Made by a program: the position numbers and the translations under genes. Under the pieces are notes generated by a model that worked only from the letters and a program-made list of their open reading frames with translations, made no database searches and was not told where the DNA came from. A DNA stretch of 64,000 nucleotides from Metallyticus violacea (taxonomy: Eukaryota; Arthropoda; Insecta; Mantodea; Metallyticidae), in contig CM060833.1 in the NCBI GenBank assembly GCA_030762175.1, forward strand, positions 7,257,001-7,321,000, written 5' to 3'. Shown piece by piece: positions 30,328-41,055 of the stretch (its first letter is position 1; each line of letters opens with the position of its first letter).

Positions 30328-31817
30328 TTTTAAGCTGTTAATTCTAATTCATAAGCTTTCCTGACTGTCTTTCCTTTCGACAACCCAATTTGAGTCTTGT
30401 GACTACGATGTAGGCGTGCCAACGCTAGTAATTGAACACTTGAACAGCATACAATAACACCAACATGTCTATCTGGGTCACTTCTGGACACAGACACCTG
30501 GATCTTATATTGTGGTCACAGATAATAGTATAGGATAGTAACATGGGGCACTCGAGGGGTACCTGTGTAGCAGACACTTGCTTTACAAATGCTGATTTGC
30601 AGAATCGATCCTGGAGAGTGGAATTGGAGACCTATATGACCTATCACGGATTGGGTTTAGGGAAAGAAGGCAAGAAACAAAAATAAGTTTCGGGCATATT
30701 ATCCAAATATACTAATTAGATTCGTTGTACTTTGCTTTATTGTAAATTACATTACTTTCATTTAAAATATTGAAACGCCTTGATCTGCAAAATATGTGGA
30801 AAATTACGAAAATGCTTTATTAGGGTATCAGAACTCAAGATATTATTCTGTGTATTACAGTAATGAAAAGTGCTTTATGCAACGAATTAACTTTTAGGTT
30901 AATGATGTTTAGTAGCTCAAAGATTTCAGGTTCCACGATCAGCTGTTTTGTTTTGGCCACTGATTATTGATGCCAGTGATACCATACCAATCACAGTAGT
31001 GCACATTGACCATATATGCGTTGAATCGTAAGAAAACCAGAGTACTCTATATGGAGGATAACTTTATTTTGAAACAATATCAGTATTATAAGTAGCGCAC
31101 TTGTTGCTATTTGACCTTTAAATTTTACCTTAAACGTCAGTGCTTATGAAATCGCAGTGTTGGCTATAGTGATTTTCTAAAGAAAACAAACTTTTTTCAA
31201 GATGTAGCAGACGTGCGATTTGCAGCACATTAAATGTATTGTAAGCGCTAACTGTAGACCATAGGTTACTGAATCGTCGTGGCAAATCGTCAATGCTTGT
31301 AGCTGCAATGGAAATACAAATGTAGGATGAGGTCAGTCGATTAAACAATCTTGTAGAATCCTAACGTTATTTGGGAGGTTAAAGACTCCTTGATTTTTTT
31401 TTTTTTTTTTGAATATGTATTGATTTTTTATAGCTCATTATGATTTTTTTTCTATAAGACTGCACTCTGGGGCTGTCTATATTAGATTTTACGATATTCG
31501 TTATTGCTATGCATAACATTAATGTTCTGTTTCAGTGTGATGCAAGCTGGCTGAATTATTTTCACTTATCGTCAGAACGCTCTTGTGAAGAAAGTTCAAG
31601 CCACCATGTGTAGAACGAAAACTTTCTTGGAACTTATATATTATGCACGCCATAGGCAGTATTTTGCTTTTAGTATAAACATTGTCATCACATAGAAAGA
31701 GGTGCACTTCATTCTTAATTGCTGTTTTCTTTGATATAGCTTTTCTTTTTAATTGTAATGTGAGATTTGTAAAAAGGAATCAACAAAGTTAAATACAATT
31801 AATAATAACTAAAAGAC
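30328..31817. promoter_or_regulatory. Head-to-head intergenic region of ATP6V1H and PIGF
   Basis: The start codons of the two genes are 1.5 kb apart on opposite strands and no transposon is recognised between them, unlike almost every other stretch of this length in the window. I infer back-to-back promoters here. I see no unambiguous TATA box; 5' UTR exons for either gene may lie within it. Confidence 0.55.
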
Positions 31818-32525
31818 ATGGATGAAACTCAGAAACTGGTGGTCTTTTATTGTGTTTTTTCATGTATTTACATGTCTGTAGTAATAAGTATTTTTTATGT
31901 CACAGGGCATGTTTACAACATTGGGAAATATTCATTCTTTCCCACTCATGTAATGATGTTCATTGTAGAATGTGTAAAGTATGTTGTTGGAAATTTCTAC
32001 ATAGCTAAATGTAATGAAAGATGTGAAGATAAATGTATAGTCAGTTTTCACAGAAAGAATCCTAACAGAAGCAAGTTCAAAGATGGGATTAAATGTTTTA
32101 CGATTTTTGTAGTAACACTGATTATTTATTTTATAGTTATAGTAATGCTTGGGGCACCGGTGTTTAGTAAGCATGAGGAAACCTTAATGTTAAGTATGTT
32201 GCTATGTGTTCTGACGGTATGTCCAGTCTGCCTGAATCTGGGGGCTGCACCAATTCCTGGTATGCTCTTTGGATGGAAACCTGGAACAGACATGTTGGCT
32301 ACATGGCTTCTGCGATGTATGCAGTTGACTTTGTTTGGGACTTGGCTAGGAGCAATTGTCATTCCACTAGACTGGGATCGTCCATGGCAAATATGGCCTA
32401 TCCCATGTGCTGTGGGAGCTCTGCTGGGATTCCTAGTGGCCAATTGTTCCACTTTGTTCCAAATGTTGCCAAAACTTGTAAAGAAAACTGATGGCAATGT
32501 TAAAGGTAGTCGAAAATTAAAGTAA
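31818..32525 (+). CDS. PIGF: PIG-F, ethanolamine-phosphate transferase cofactor of GPI-anchor synthesis
   Basis: A single uninterrupted ORF of 235 codons with a strong start context (GACATGG). PIG-F is an ER multi-pass protein that stabilises and works with the PIG-O and PIG-G ethanolamine-phosphate transferases late in GPI-anchor assembly. The family signature near residues 175-200 is clear: GTWLGAIVIPLDWDRPWQIW followed by PIPCAVGA (human: [20 protein letters not shown]). About six hydrophobic segments are visible: residues 8-32, 41-62, 92-115, 123-145, 170-186 and 193-212. The C-terminus is basic (KKTDGNVKGSRKLK). Human PIGF has 219 residues and several introns; here there are none, so either introns were lost or this is a functional retrocopy. 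Confidence 0.93.
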   Translation: MDETQKLVVFYCVFSCIYMSVVISIFYVTGHVYNIGKYSFFPTHVMMFIVECVKYVVGNFYIAKCNERCEDKCIVSFHRKNPNRSKFKDGIKCFTIFVVTLIIYFIVIVMLGAPVFSKHEETLMLSMLLCVLTVCPVCLNLGAAPIPGMLFGWKPGTDMLATWLLRCMQLTLFGTWLGAIVIPLDWDRPWQIWPIPCAVGALLGFLVANCSTLFQMLPKLVKKTDGNVKGSRKLK

Positions 32526-32563
32526 TTTATGTATCAAGCATTTTGACATAAGCCTATAATTGT

Positions 32564-32645
32564 AATAAACTCAAATTGATCTCATTGTTGTATATTAGAA
32601 AGTAGAGCTAAATGTGAGCATTCAATAAAAATACAAAAAAAAAAA
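32564..32645 (+). terminator. PIGF poly(A) signals and A-tract
   Basis: AATAAA occurs at 32564-32569 and 32624-32629, followed by an 11-base A run at 32635-32645. The run starts closer to the second signal than cleavage normally occurs, so it may belong to a transcript ended at the first signal, to a retrocopy tail, or be chance. Confidence 0.6.
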
Positions 32646-33005
32646 TTGTGTTGCAATTTTGTCTCAAAAATTAATTTCAAATTTCACCTTTTCAAAAACA
32701 TTTTAGGTTATGCCTGCCATCTTTTAAAGGGCTAGGTGCATGGACAACAAACTGTGGGGTATGTCCTTGTTGCATAACTGTTAGGGCTAGCTCTGAAATA
32801 TTGCACAGTATTTGTTATTTTTTTTTTTTTTTTTTTTATAATTCTTCACTACTTGAAATAGAACAAGTGCAAAGCTGCTAGGGTAGAGAGGTTTATTTCT
32901 GCAGTGCTTGCTCTGCGTTGCCAACCTTCTTTCTAGCTTTATAAAGAACAACAAATGTCTTTTGGTACAAGCTCAAGCGTATTTTTTGTGGTAAAAATGT
33001 CATCG
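32646..33005. other. Downstream of PIGF, no gene
   Basis: Contains a T-run of about 20 at 32818-32838 and no recognised element. Confidence 0.5.
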
Positions 33006-33006
33006 T

Positions 33007-33288
33007 TTTTTTTTTAGTAGTGTTTAACGCATGTTTTTACTGCTGAGGCACTACAGGCAGTGGACACTGATGATACATGAAATGATATATTATGAAAGGA
33101 TATTTTTTTATGGAAGGAAGCGTTCCAGGCCTAAGTTTAGGGTACCTCCCTGGCATTTGCCAGTTATAAGGACTGAGGAAAACCTGGAGAAAACCCCAGT
33201 AAGGGAAGACGGTCCCAGTGAAATTCGAACCCCAGACCTCAGGCTCACGAGTCTGCACCTTAATGACCTCAGCCACCCATAGCAGTAC
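33007..33288 (-). mobile_element. SINE A, full length
   Basis: Inverted features in order: T-run, TTACTGCTGAGGCACTACAG, GAAGGAAGCGTTCCAGG, AGGGTACCTCCCTGGC, GACTGAGGAAAACCTGG, box B as GAAATTCGAACCCC, and box A side as TTAATGACCTCAGCCACCC. Confidence 0.9.
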
Positions 33289-33410
33289 ATATGAAATAAT
33301 TATACATTACAGTTTCATTATTTAACATGTATATGACAGTGAAGTAATTGAAACATTCTAAATTGAATGTTTCTAAAACTTGACACAAATTTGATTTACA
33401 GGGTTTTTAA

Positions 33411-33451
33411 TTAGGACATGTTTTGGAAACCTTCCTTCCCATCATCAGCTA
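33411..33451 (-). ncRNA. Hammerhead motif, PLE family B
   Basis: Minus strand: TAG/CTA stem I, core CTGATGA, stem II with GGAA/TTCC, AAAAC (G12 to A), AT loop, GTC. Loss of G12, the expected general base, should inactivate it. Confidence 0.6.
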
Positions 33452-33732
33452 TTGATTAACTACTTATTAATTTTTGGGTTGCTTGATGTGGTTGTGGCTG
33501 GATTCAAGCTGCTACTTGATCCACATATATTTTCTGAAATATGAATTTGCTGAATTCATTCAGGGGTGGGATGTCAAAATTCATTAATTTTTCTCAGTTT
33601 TTAAGAATGAAATTTCTAAAATGTTCTTTCCTCCAGGTTTCTAAATTTCTTTTTGTTTTTTCTATGTGTTTTAAATAGCAATCTATGTATACTATTGCAT
33701 ATAAGCCTAATTTTTTTATCTGATTCTGTGCT

Positions 33733-33998
33733 TTAATGCCTGTTTTTAATACTGAGGTACCACAGGTGGTGGACACTGATGATACATGAAATGAAATGAT
33801 ATATTGTGAAAGGATATTTTTAAGTAAGGAAGTGTTCCAGGCCTAAGTTTAGGGTACCTCCCCAGCATTAGCCAGTTATGAGGACTGAGGAAAACCTGGA
33901 AAAAACCCCAGTCAGGGAGGATGTTCCTGGCAGGATTCGAACCCAGACATCGCGCTCACAAGTCTGCGCCTAAACGACCTCAGCCACCCATGGCGGTT
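33733..33998 (-). mobile_element. SINE A with perfect 10-bp target duplication
   Basis: Flanked by ATTCTGTGCT at 33723-33732 and 33999-34008, inside PLE family B. Internal features are those of SINE A (GACTGAGGAAAACCTGG, GATTCGAACCC, ACGACCTCAGCCACCC). Confidence 0.9.
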
Positions 33999-34878
33999 AT
34001 TCTGTGCTATCTTTCAACAAATAAGCTAACAAGTTTTTAATATTGCATTTATTTTGTGGTGTTAATTTTGTGCATTATTCTTTGAAGAACTTCCCAAACT
34101 TGTGATGATATTCTGAATGATAAGTGAATCTGCTGTATTTTTAATTCTCTTTAAAATTTCAAGTGTAGAAATGTGGAATGGATTTTTGTCTTTTGAATTT
34201 GTTAATTTTTTTAATATTGTGTTAGCGCTGTATCGGTTACTTATTGCTGTATTGAATATATATTGTAATTCTTTTTCTTGTATTGTTTTTGAGAGTGGGA
34301 TATTAACTACTCTTGTGTTACTCTTTACAAAATTAGAAAACTCAGGAATAAGAGGACATGCACTCTGGATCAAATTATACCTAAACCGGAGAGCACAAAT
34401 AATAGAAATAAAACATTGCAAATTAGGTATTCTAACATTATCACCGGAGTTGAGCAGATTTTTAGCCTGAATTTGTTCACAGGGGTAATAATGATAGATT
34501 ACCTGATGAGAAGAAGCCCGAAACATATAAAATCATCTGTTCAGAATGCAACAAAGTATATATTGGCGAAACAAAAAGAAGATTGGAAATAGACTAAAGG
34601 AATACTAGAGAAACATCATGTACAATCAGGTAGATGAAACAGCAGTTACACATCACGTTTGGAGAGCTAAACATGATATAGAAATGGAAGTCAAATTATT
34701 GAAATTCATAGATGAGGATTTTGGAGCTGGGAATTTGGGAAAAAAGTTTTATAAAAAAATATATGAAGATAAGGTTATGAACTTGTAGATCCAAACAGAA
34801 CATAAATTAATCCAAAAGTTCATAAAATGTCCATGAGAGCTACACCACATCCATCCAACCAACAATGGCAGTTGATTC

Positions 34879-34920
34879 ACAGCTGATGAGTCAGGGAAAA
34901 GCCTGTAAAACATATTCTGT
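34879..34920 (+). ncRNA. Hammerhead motif, PLE family A
   Basis: Stem I ACAG/CTGT perfect, core CTGATGA, stem II CAGG/CCTG, AAAAC (G12 to A), AT loop, ATT. Structure kept, catalytic base lost. Confidence 0.65.
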
Positions 34921-34937
34921 ATAATTCAATGGTAAGT

Positions 34938-35204
34938 TTTTTTAATGATGTTTAACGCCTGTTTTTATTACTGAGGCACCACAGGCGGTGACACTGATAC
35001 ATGAGATGAAATTATATATTGGGAAAGGATTTTTCAGGACATTCCAGGCCTAAGTGTAGGGTACCTCTCTGGCATTTGCCATTTATGAGGACTGAGGAAA
35101 ACTTGGAGAAAACCTCAGTCAGGGAGGATGGTCCTGGCAGGATTCGAACCCCAGCCCTCCCGCTCATGAGTCTGTGCTTTAATGACCACAGCCACCTGTG
35201 ACAG
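34938..35204 (-). mobile_element. SINE A inside PLE family A, 12-bp target duplication
   Basis: Flanks TCAATGGTAAGT (34926-34937) and TCAATAGTAAGT (35205-35216). Carries GGATTCGAACCCCAGCC and TTAATGACCACAGCCACC in inverted orientation. Confidence 0.9.
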
Positions 35205-35384
35205 TCAATAGTAAGTGAAGCATAAGACTATTAAATTGACTCACTAGGTAATTAAGAATATAGTTGCTTCCCTGTTTTTAGTTCTGACAGGAAATTAATA
35301 TTAGTCTGCTATCAGTATGGTGTTAGAAAGGGATTCCCCACAATTATGCAAACTCAAAATTTATGCACATAGTGGTCTCAAATT

Positions 35385-35765
35385 TAGACAGTAAGATCTT
35401 TCAAAGGCATTCAATCCTTCATAACCATCTACTAAATAAATTTAAAGTTATGGAATAAGAGGAAATTCAAATGAACTGCTTACAGAAATATATTGACTAC
35501 TAGATCAATTAAATCAGATTTCGGTATAATTAAGCCTAGAGTACCATAACGATTGGTATTTGGTCCCGCACTGTTTTTGCTCTATATCAATGACTTCCCC
35601 TGCTGTGACAAATAAAATCACATGTAGATAACACATCCCTCTTATGCTGGAGTTACGACTTGAAAGGATTAGAAGAAGGAATTCATGAATCAATAACAGT
35701 AATAATGAGTTAAAACTAAATGCATATTATTTCAGTGAATCAACAGTAATTATACATTAATATAA
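35385..35765 (+). mobile_element. LINE reverse-transcriptase fragment (Jockey/CR1-like)
   Basis: Across frames it reads KAFNPS, YGIRGNSNELLTEIY, IIKPRVP, VFGPALFLLYINDFPCCDK and ADNTSLLC-like remains. These match RT blocks (YGIRG, VPQGSVLGPLLFLLYINDLP, YADDTS). Heavily mutated. Confidence 0.65.
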
Positions 35766-35779
35766 TATTGCAATGTTTT

Positions 35780-35878
35780 AGGGGGAAGTAAGTCAAATTT
35801 CACTGATTTTGTTCCACTTACTTGGACATGTTTCGAAGTAAGTGGTGTAAAATTAATGAAATTTGAGTGACTTCCTCA
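35780..35878. repeat. Fold-back family C copy 2
   Basis: Inverted arms GGAAGTAAGTCAAATTTCAC and GAAATTTGAGTGACTTCC; centre CTTGGACATGTTTCGAAG holds the 3' half of a hammerhead (GAAACATGTCC on the minus strand). Confidence 0.65.
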
Positions 35879-35880
35879 AA

Positions 35881-37133
35881 ACCAGAGCCCGTAAGTTCAG
35901 TCATTTATTAAAAGTGAAAGCAGAGAGCAATATCACTCATTATTAATGAAAATAGGTATTTAAGATACTTAATTTCTTTATCACATAATTAAAGTACTTA
36001 AACTTACTTTTCTTGGTTACAAGTAACAACAAGATGTTTTTACAAGATATCAACTGTCATAGTCAGCTGCTTGTTAATTTTTTATCGTGGGAAAAGAATG
36101 TTCTACTTCCACTGAAGTGACTGGAGCATATTTAAAGCAAACTGTTTTGGAAGGATTAATACTAGTTAGAACAGAATATTCATCTTTCAGAACATCATGG
36201 AAATGTTGATCAAGACAAAGTAGTTTTGAATAGTCCTGGTGAATGAGCAAAAAATATGCAATAGTTTTCTGTCCAGTTCATTTTCTTCATGCATTTATAA
36301 GGGAAGCAGATTAGTATCCCTCTTACTTAACACATTGTAGAGACAGTTTATTACACAGCTGTACCACTTTCATCTTTTTCCCTTATAATTGTTTGTTACA
36401 TCTATGCAGCTGAGAAGTGACATCTGCCACAAACTTCCTAGAGTTGTTTCACACAGATCTGTACAAGGTTATTTGCCAGGAATATTCAAAACTACAGTAC
36501 TTCCCACATCCTCTCTATTTCCTGGTATTTGTATGCCGGCGTTTTTTTTTTTTTGAATGATTTATTTATGGACGCTCTTTAACAGCTCAGGTCATCAGCG
36601 TCCCATTCAACTCAGGGCGTGAAATGGCCGACAAATTTTGCTCAGAGGCCTCTCTTTCAGGCTTGAGGTTCTTTTTTGTGCCTTAAATGCACGACATGGG
36701 ACCCACGGCTTTACTTCCCTTCCAAAGGAAGCCATACTTAGGATTTTTACGCCCCAAAAAAATCCATTGGTCCTGGCCGGGTTCATGTTAGAGATAACTG
36801 TGCATTCTTTTCACTAATGAAGGTTCTGCTATTTAAAGAGCATAAGTGAATGCGTTGAGGAGAAAGTTTTAGATTGCTTGTAAAGATACAAATGTATACA
36901 AAGTTCTCAATAGATATTTTTGTGAGGTGAACAACTATTTAATTTTTACAAATTTTTTCACTTAGATATATTGAAATTCTTTATGTGTTTTTTAAAATGT
37001 ACGAATAATTGCAGAAAAAAATCTATAATGATCCAAAATAGACAACATAAAAACTGGCCCTACCACCCTCAAATGTATGGAAACATTTGTTTTAATCTGA
37101 CTCTTGCATACATCAACCAGATAGAAAAGACAT
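35881..37133 (-). mobile_element. hAT-like DNA transposon remnant, copy 2
   Basis: Homologous to 1238-2703 along its length; minus strand reads YAPVTSVEVE and KHLVVTCNQEKSK. It lacks both SINE A insertions of copy 1 and instead has a SINE B at 36548-36795. Confidence 0.6.
36548..36795 (-). mobile_element. SINE B inserted in hAT-like copy 2
   Basis: Inverted features GATTTATTTATGGACGCTC, AGGTCATCAGCGTCCCATTC, GGGCGTGAAATGGCCGAC, ACGACATGGGACCCACGG, then the head as GGTCCTGGCCGGGTTCATG. The 5' tRNA end is partly lost. The corresponding site of copy 1 is uninterrupted. Confidence 0.85.
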
Positions 37134-37377
37134 TTAACCAAACTTCCACTCTGCTCATAACACATTGCAAATTTATTTTATATTTAACTGTGAAAATTTA
37201 AAACTACATAATAATAACCTCTGTTTTTTTTTTGGGTGCAGTGTAAACACATTGCTCTCATTAAATTGTGGGCATTCTGGGTCTGAGATGCTCGTAGGGT
37301 GCTATTTCCTTGTTGCAATGAAGATGAAGATGATGGTGATGGTGATATGATTATGGTGCACCAGGAGGGTTCTAACT

Positions 37378-37595
37378 TATGAGTACCTAAGTATGTAGAG
37401 ATAAATGAAATGAATTAACGAGGTGCAAATGAACTCAGATTCCTTGGTGCCGTAATGCTATCTGGCATTCACCTTCTCAGGGTAAGGAAAACTAAAAGAA
37501 TCCTTATCTTGATCACTTGATGGGAATTGAACCAGGGTCTCCAAATTAGTAATTGCAAATGCTACCATTAGACCATAGAGGTGGTCAGCACATAT
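37378..37595 (-). mobile_element. SINE C, another tRNA-derived family
   Basis: On the minus strand the head is ATGGTCTAATGGTAGC (box A) and CCTGGTTCAATTCCCATC (box B), followed by a tail not shared with SINE A or B (TTTCCTTACCCTGAGAAGG, GCCAGATAGCATTACGG). Only one good copy is in this window. Confidence 0.7.
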
Positions 37596-37744
37596 AAATT
37601 GTTCTATCGATCTCCTAAATGAGAGACTAAATTTTTGAAAATCCTGTATTTAAAATTCCATAACTTACAGATGTATGTTGGCTAAGCAATTTTAATATTA
37701 ACACAATTAAGAAATGTTATAGGTCAATAATTATGATAGTGATT

Positions 37745-38028
37745 TCATTTATTTATAGATGCTCTTTAACACGTCAGGTCATCAGGGTCCCATTCAATTC
37801 AGGGTGTGAAACAGCTGATAAATTTTGCTCATAGGCCTATTCTTTCATGCTGAGGTTTTTCTATATGCCATAAATCTATCACACGGGACCCAGGCTTTAC
37901 TTCTCTTTCAAAGGAAGCCATACTTAGGATTTTTATGCCCAAAATAATCTACCAACTCTGACCAGGATTGAACTCATGATCTTGGGTTTACAAGGCAATG
38001 ATTAACTAGACCACCAGGACCGACTCGA
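37745..38028 (-). mobile_element. SINE B, full length
   Basis: Inverted tail TTTATTTATAGATGCTCTTT, ACGTCAGGTCATCAGGGTCC, CACACGGGACCCAGGC; head GACCAGGATTGAACTCATG and GACCACCAGGACCGAC. Confidence 0.87.
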
Positions 38029-38039
38029 TAGTTACATGT

Positions 38040-39720
38040 GAGCATTTACATAAGTGGGTCAATTGAAAAGTTTGGTAACAATGAGTTTTTATAACATGCT
38101 CACTTTATTTCTCAACATAGTTTCAATCAATGCCTATACACTTTGTCCAGCAAGGTTTCCAATTTTTCCATCCCATTGGAAAAATAGGATCTGCCAAACT
38201 CTGCCAAATACTTGTTGTCAGCAACTTCATTTGATGAAAATTTCTTCTCATCAAACAACATTTTCAAGTTCAGGAATAGGATGAAGTCACTTGAAGCTAA
38301 ATCCAAAGAATACGGTGGACAAGGAATCAAAAATTGAACAGACTACATAATATATTACTACACTCAAATATACATACTTTATACAAAAAAGAAACTCAAA
38401 TTTATAATGCTGAGTTAAACTTTTTCTTAACTGCTACTGGACCCCAATCTCTGATTCATCAGCAGTCACATACTGGAATTCAAAGAGACTGCAGCCCAGT
38501 TTCTTACTAAAACATTCTCTTTACTTATGTACTGATATACTAATTTAGATTAAAATTTATTTTAATAACTAATATTCCATTTTATTTGCATATTATTCAA
38601 TCCAGTACAAAGTAAGATCTAAAAATAAAATTATACTAATCTTACTTATCCCTTCTAGATATTTTCTTTCTAGAGATGCTGGCTTATAATCTAATCCCAA
38701 TATACACAACTCCAGATTATCAGTGTATTGGTAACTGACAAGGAACTAATTTAAAGCCCAATTCATGCACTTTGTTCATTGTGAGCTAGAGCATTGTCCT
38801 GGCAAAGCAGCACTTTTTATGTGCCAAACTTGGCAGTTTTTCATTCACAATGCATGTTTTAAATGATCCAACAATGAAGTGTAACAGTTGTGGTTCTGCC
38901 TTTTTCCAAGTAATCTATTAGGATTATACCCTGGAAGTCTCCCATTAAAAAAAAAAAACCTGGGCCTTCCTCTTTCCAGTCAACAAAACAGTCCTTGCCT
39001 TCCTTGGCATGCTCTCACCAGCCTTTGACTGCTGCTTTGTCTCTGGAGTGTAGTGGTGGACCCAAGTTTCATCCACAGTCACAAATTGGCTCAAGAAGTT
39101 CTGCAGATTGTAATTAAACAGTGCTAGATACTGTATGAAATGTTCTTTTGGTAAGTCAGCAATTGCAGCACCCAATGTGCATACAGCTTTCTTGTTTCTA
39201 ATTTTTTATGCAAGACATTGTGCATTTATTCAGTTGAGATGCCTGCAGTCTCATCGCACTTTCACTTGGCACTCTTGCATAATGACATAATTGATTTTTT
39301 CAGTGATTTCCTTTGTGGTAACCTCAACTGGTATGCCAGAGCAGCTTTTTCAACTTTTAAGCTTATTCACTCGGAAACAAACAGTCTTCAGTAATGGTGC
39401 AGAGTCTGCATTAACTTCCTGCAGCTCTGCTTTAACTTAATATAACAAGTTATTATTGAGGAATCATTCAAATTTCACTAATTTTATTGAGTAAGCGGAA
39501 CAAAATTAATGACATTTGAGTGATTCCTCAATAACAATTTGTTATATTATACTATATTTCACTGTGAAAATTCCAGCTATTCAAAACTACTTATAAAATG
39601 TCTGCTTTAACTGTTTTGCTGCCCAATCCCTTAAATGGAAATGTTTAATAACAGCAAGAATTTAATTTTTTTTCCATTTTCTACAGCAGATGGAGCACCG
39701 ATCACTTCAGATAGTTGTCA
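38040..39720 (-). mobile_element. mariner-type transposon, degraded, with two insertions
   Basis: Minus strand: FLSQFVTVDETWVHHYTPET, KQQSKAGE, RKARTVLLTG, LCQDNALAHNEQ (HDNA motif), then CPPYSLDLASSDFILFLNLK and YLAEFGRSYFSNGMEKLETL. This is the usual mariner order. An unclassified 420-bp insertion lies at about 38341-38760 between the last two blocks, and a fold-back at 39440-39575 near the N-terminal end. Confidence 0.82.
39440..39575. repeat. Fold-back family C copy 3
   Basis: Arms ATTGAGGAATCATTCAAAT and ATTTGAGTGATTCCTCAAT surround AGTAAGCGGAAC. The right end TTGTTATATTATACTATATT matches 11270 and 58455 in inverted orientation. Confidence 0.7.
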
Positions 39721-40063
39721 ACAATTAACTGAACATCACATAAGCTGAAAATTTGTCTAAAACAATTACATAATTCACTCTTAACAATAGTGTCACTTAA
39801 TGAAATTTCCTGCTACTTCATGGAAATTTACCAGACTTATCAAACAACCTGGTATGCAGGGAATGAATGGGTTTAACAAACAAATGATAGATCAAAATTC
39901 ACCATAGAAATTGAAAATACATCTTACCCTTCTTGGATTTAAAGATGATAAAGAACAATAGCTGATTAGAGTTCGACATATATAGAAAAGATACACATAC
40001 TGACAATTACATAAAAGCTCATGGTTTCAATCCAAGGCAGCATTTAATAGCATTATTTACACA

Positions 40064-40354
40064 ATTCGTTTTATTTAAGGTTGCTCTTTTAACATCTCAG
40101 GTCATCAGCATCCCATTCTATTCAGGGCATGAAACAGCTGACAAATTTTGCTCAGAGGCCTCTTTTTTCAGGCTTGAAGTTCTTTTTCATGCCGCAAATA
40201 TAAGACATGGGACTCACGGCTTTACTTTCCTTTCGAAGGAAGCCATACTTAGGATTTTTACGCCCGAAAAAATTCATCAATCCTGGCTGGGTTTGAACCT
40301 GCGACCTGGGTTTAGAAGGAAAGTATGGTTACCACTACACCATCAGGACTGATA
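40064..40354 (-). mobile_element. SINE B inside PLE
   Basis: Inverted SINE B from TTTATTTAAGG to CACCATCAGGACTGATA, with head GCTGGGTTTGAACCTGCGAC. Flanks CATTATTTACACA (40051-40063) and CATTATATACAGA (40355-40367) are a 13-bp target duplication with two differences. The PLE frame resumes directly after it. Confidence 0.88.
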
Positions 40355-41055
40355 CATTATATACAGATTGATCAATATACCACTTAAAGAGGAAGAGTAC
40401 AGGAAAGAATACATACACATAATAGACACAGCAAAAATCAATGGGTTTAACAAACAAATGATAGATCAAAAAATAAAAAGATTCAAAGAAAATTAAACAA
40501 ATCACTACACTAAGTGATTTAACTAAAGAAAAGATTTATCGAAAATTCACCTATCACCCTTACCTTAATTATAAATTTACAAATATATTCAAGCAATACA
40601 ATATCACTTTGGCACCCACAAATAGATATAGTGTAAGCAAACTGGTAAAGTTAAATAAAACAGAACCCAGACAAAAGGAGGAAAATTCAGGCATATATAG
40701 AATTAATTGCGGAGATTGTGATAAGGTGTATATAGGAAAAACAAAAAGGAATTTCAGTGTTAGACTAAAGGAACACTGGAGAAATATATAATACAAACAG
40801 ATAGAGAAATTAGGAATGGCAGCACACTTTTGGAAGGAAAACCACGAAATATAAAAAGACATCATATTATTAAAGGCAATTCAACAACGAAACAAACTAG
40901 TATATGTGAAAAAATTTATATAAAAAATATGAACACAGACTTATGAATTTTGACATACCAGAAGCAGATAACATATTATATAAGTTCATCAACAGACCAC
41001 CAGAGAGAGCACAGTCACTTACATTTCCCACCTGATCAGATCTGTTAGTTGTTGA

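Larger units (their letters stand above)
33395..34435 (-). mobile_element. PLE family B, degraded, split by a SINE
   Basis: Minus strand, 5' to 3': RT end FVKSNTRVVNIPLSKTIQEK and NTAISNRYSANTILKK (34310-34150), then after the SINE the GIY-YIG part GLYAIVYIDCYLKHIEKTKR and WRKEHFRNF (33720-33600), then the terminal hammerhead at 33411-33451. The order RT, linker, GIY-YIG, hammerhead is that of the intact family. No intact frame remains. Confidence 0.75.
34436..35275. mobile_element. PLE family A, inverted junction copy with SINE inside
   Basis: At 34440-34484 a short minus-strand arm encodes the linker TPVNKFRLKNLLNSGDN. From 34484 the plus strand starts at nearly the same place in the element: NNDRLPDEKKPETYKIICSE, CNKVYIGETKR, followed by frameshifted RNTRE and a C-terminal remnant, then the hammerhead at 34879-34920. 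The terminal ATTAAATTGACTCACTAGG follows after the SINE. Head-to-head layout as at 20640 and 54535. Confidence 0.75.

Noticed and set aside
31932..32497. ORFs antisense to or out of frame with PIGF
   Set aside because: They are shadows of the PIGF coding sequence.
32635..32645. Firm retrogene call for PIGF from the A-tract
   Set aside because: I found no target duplication around the gene, and the tract is too close to the second AATAAA; kept only as a possibility.
34062..34526. 154-residue minus-strand ORF as a candidate gene
   Set aside because: Its parts match PLE linker and RT sequence in a rearranged order; it is a chance frame across an inversion junction.
38341..38760. Insertion of mitochondrial DNA in the mariner copy
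   Set aside because: The sequence is AT-rich but gives no mitochondrial protein or rRNA similarity that I can recognise; left unclassified.
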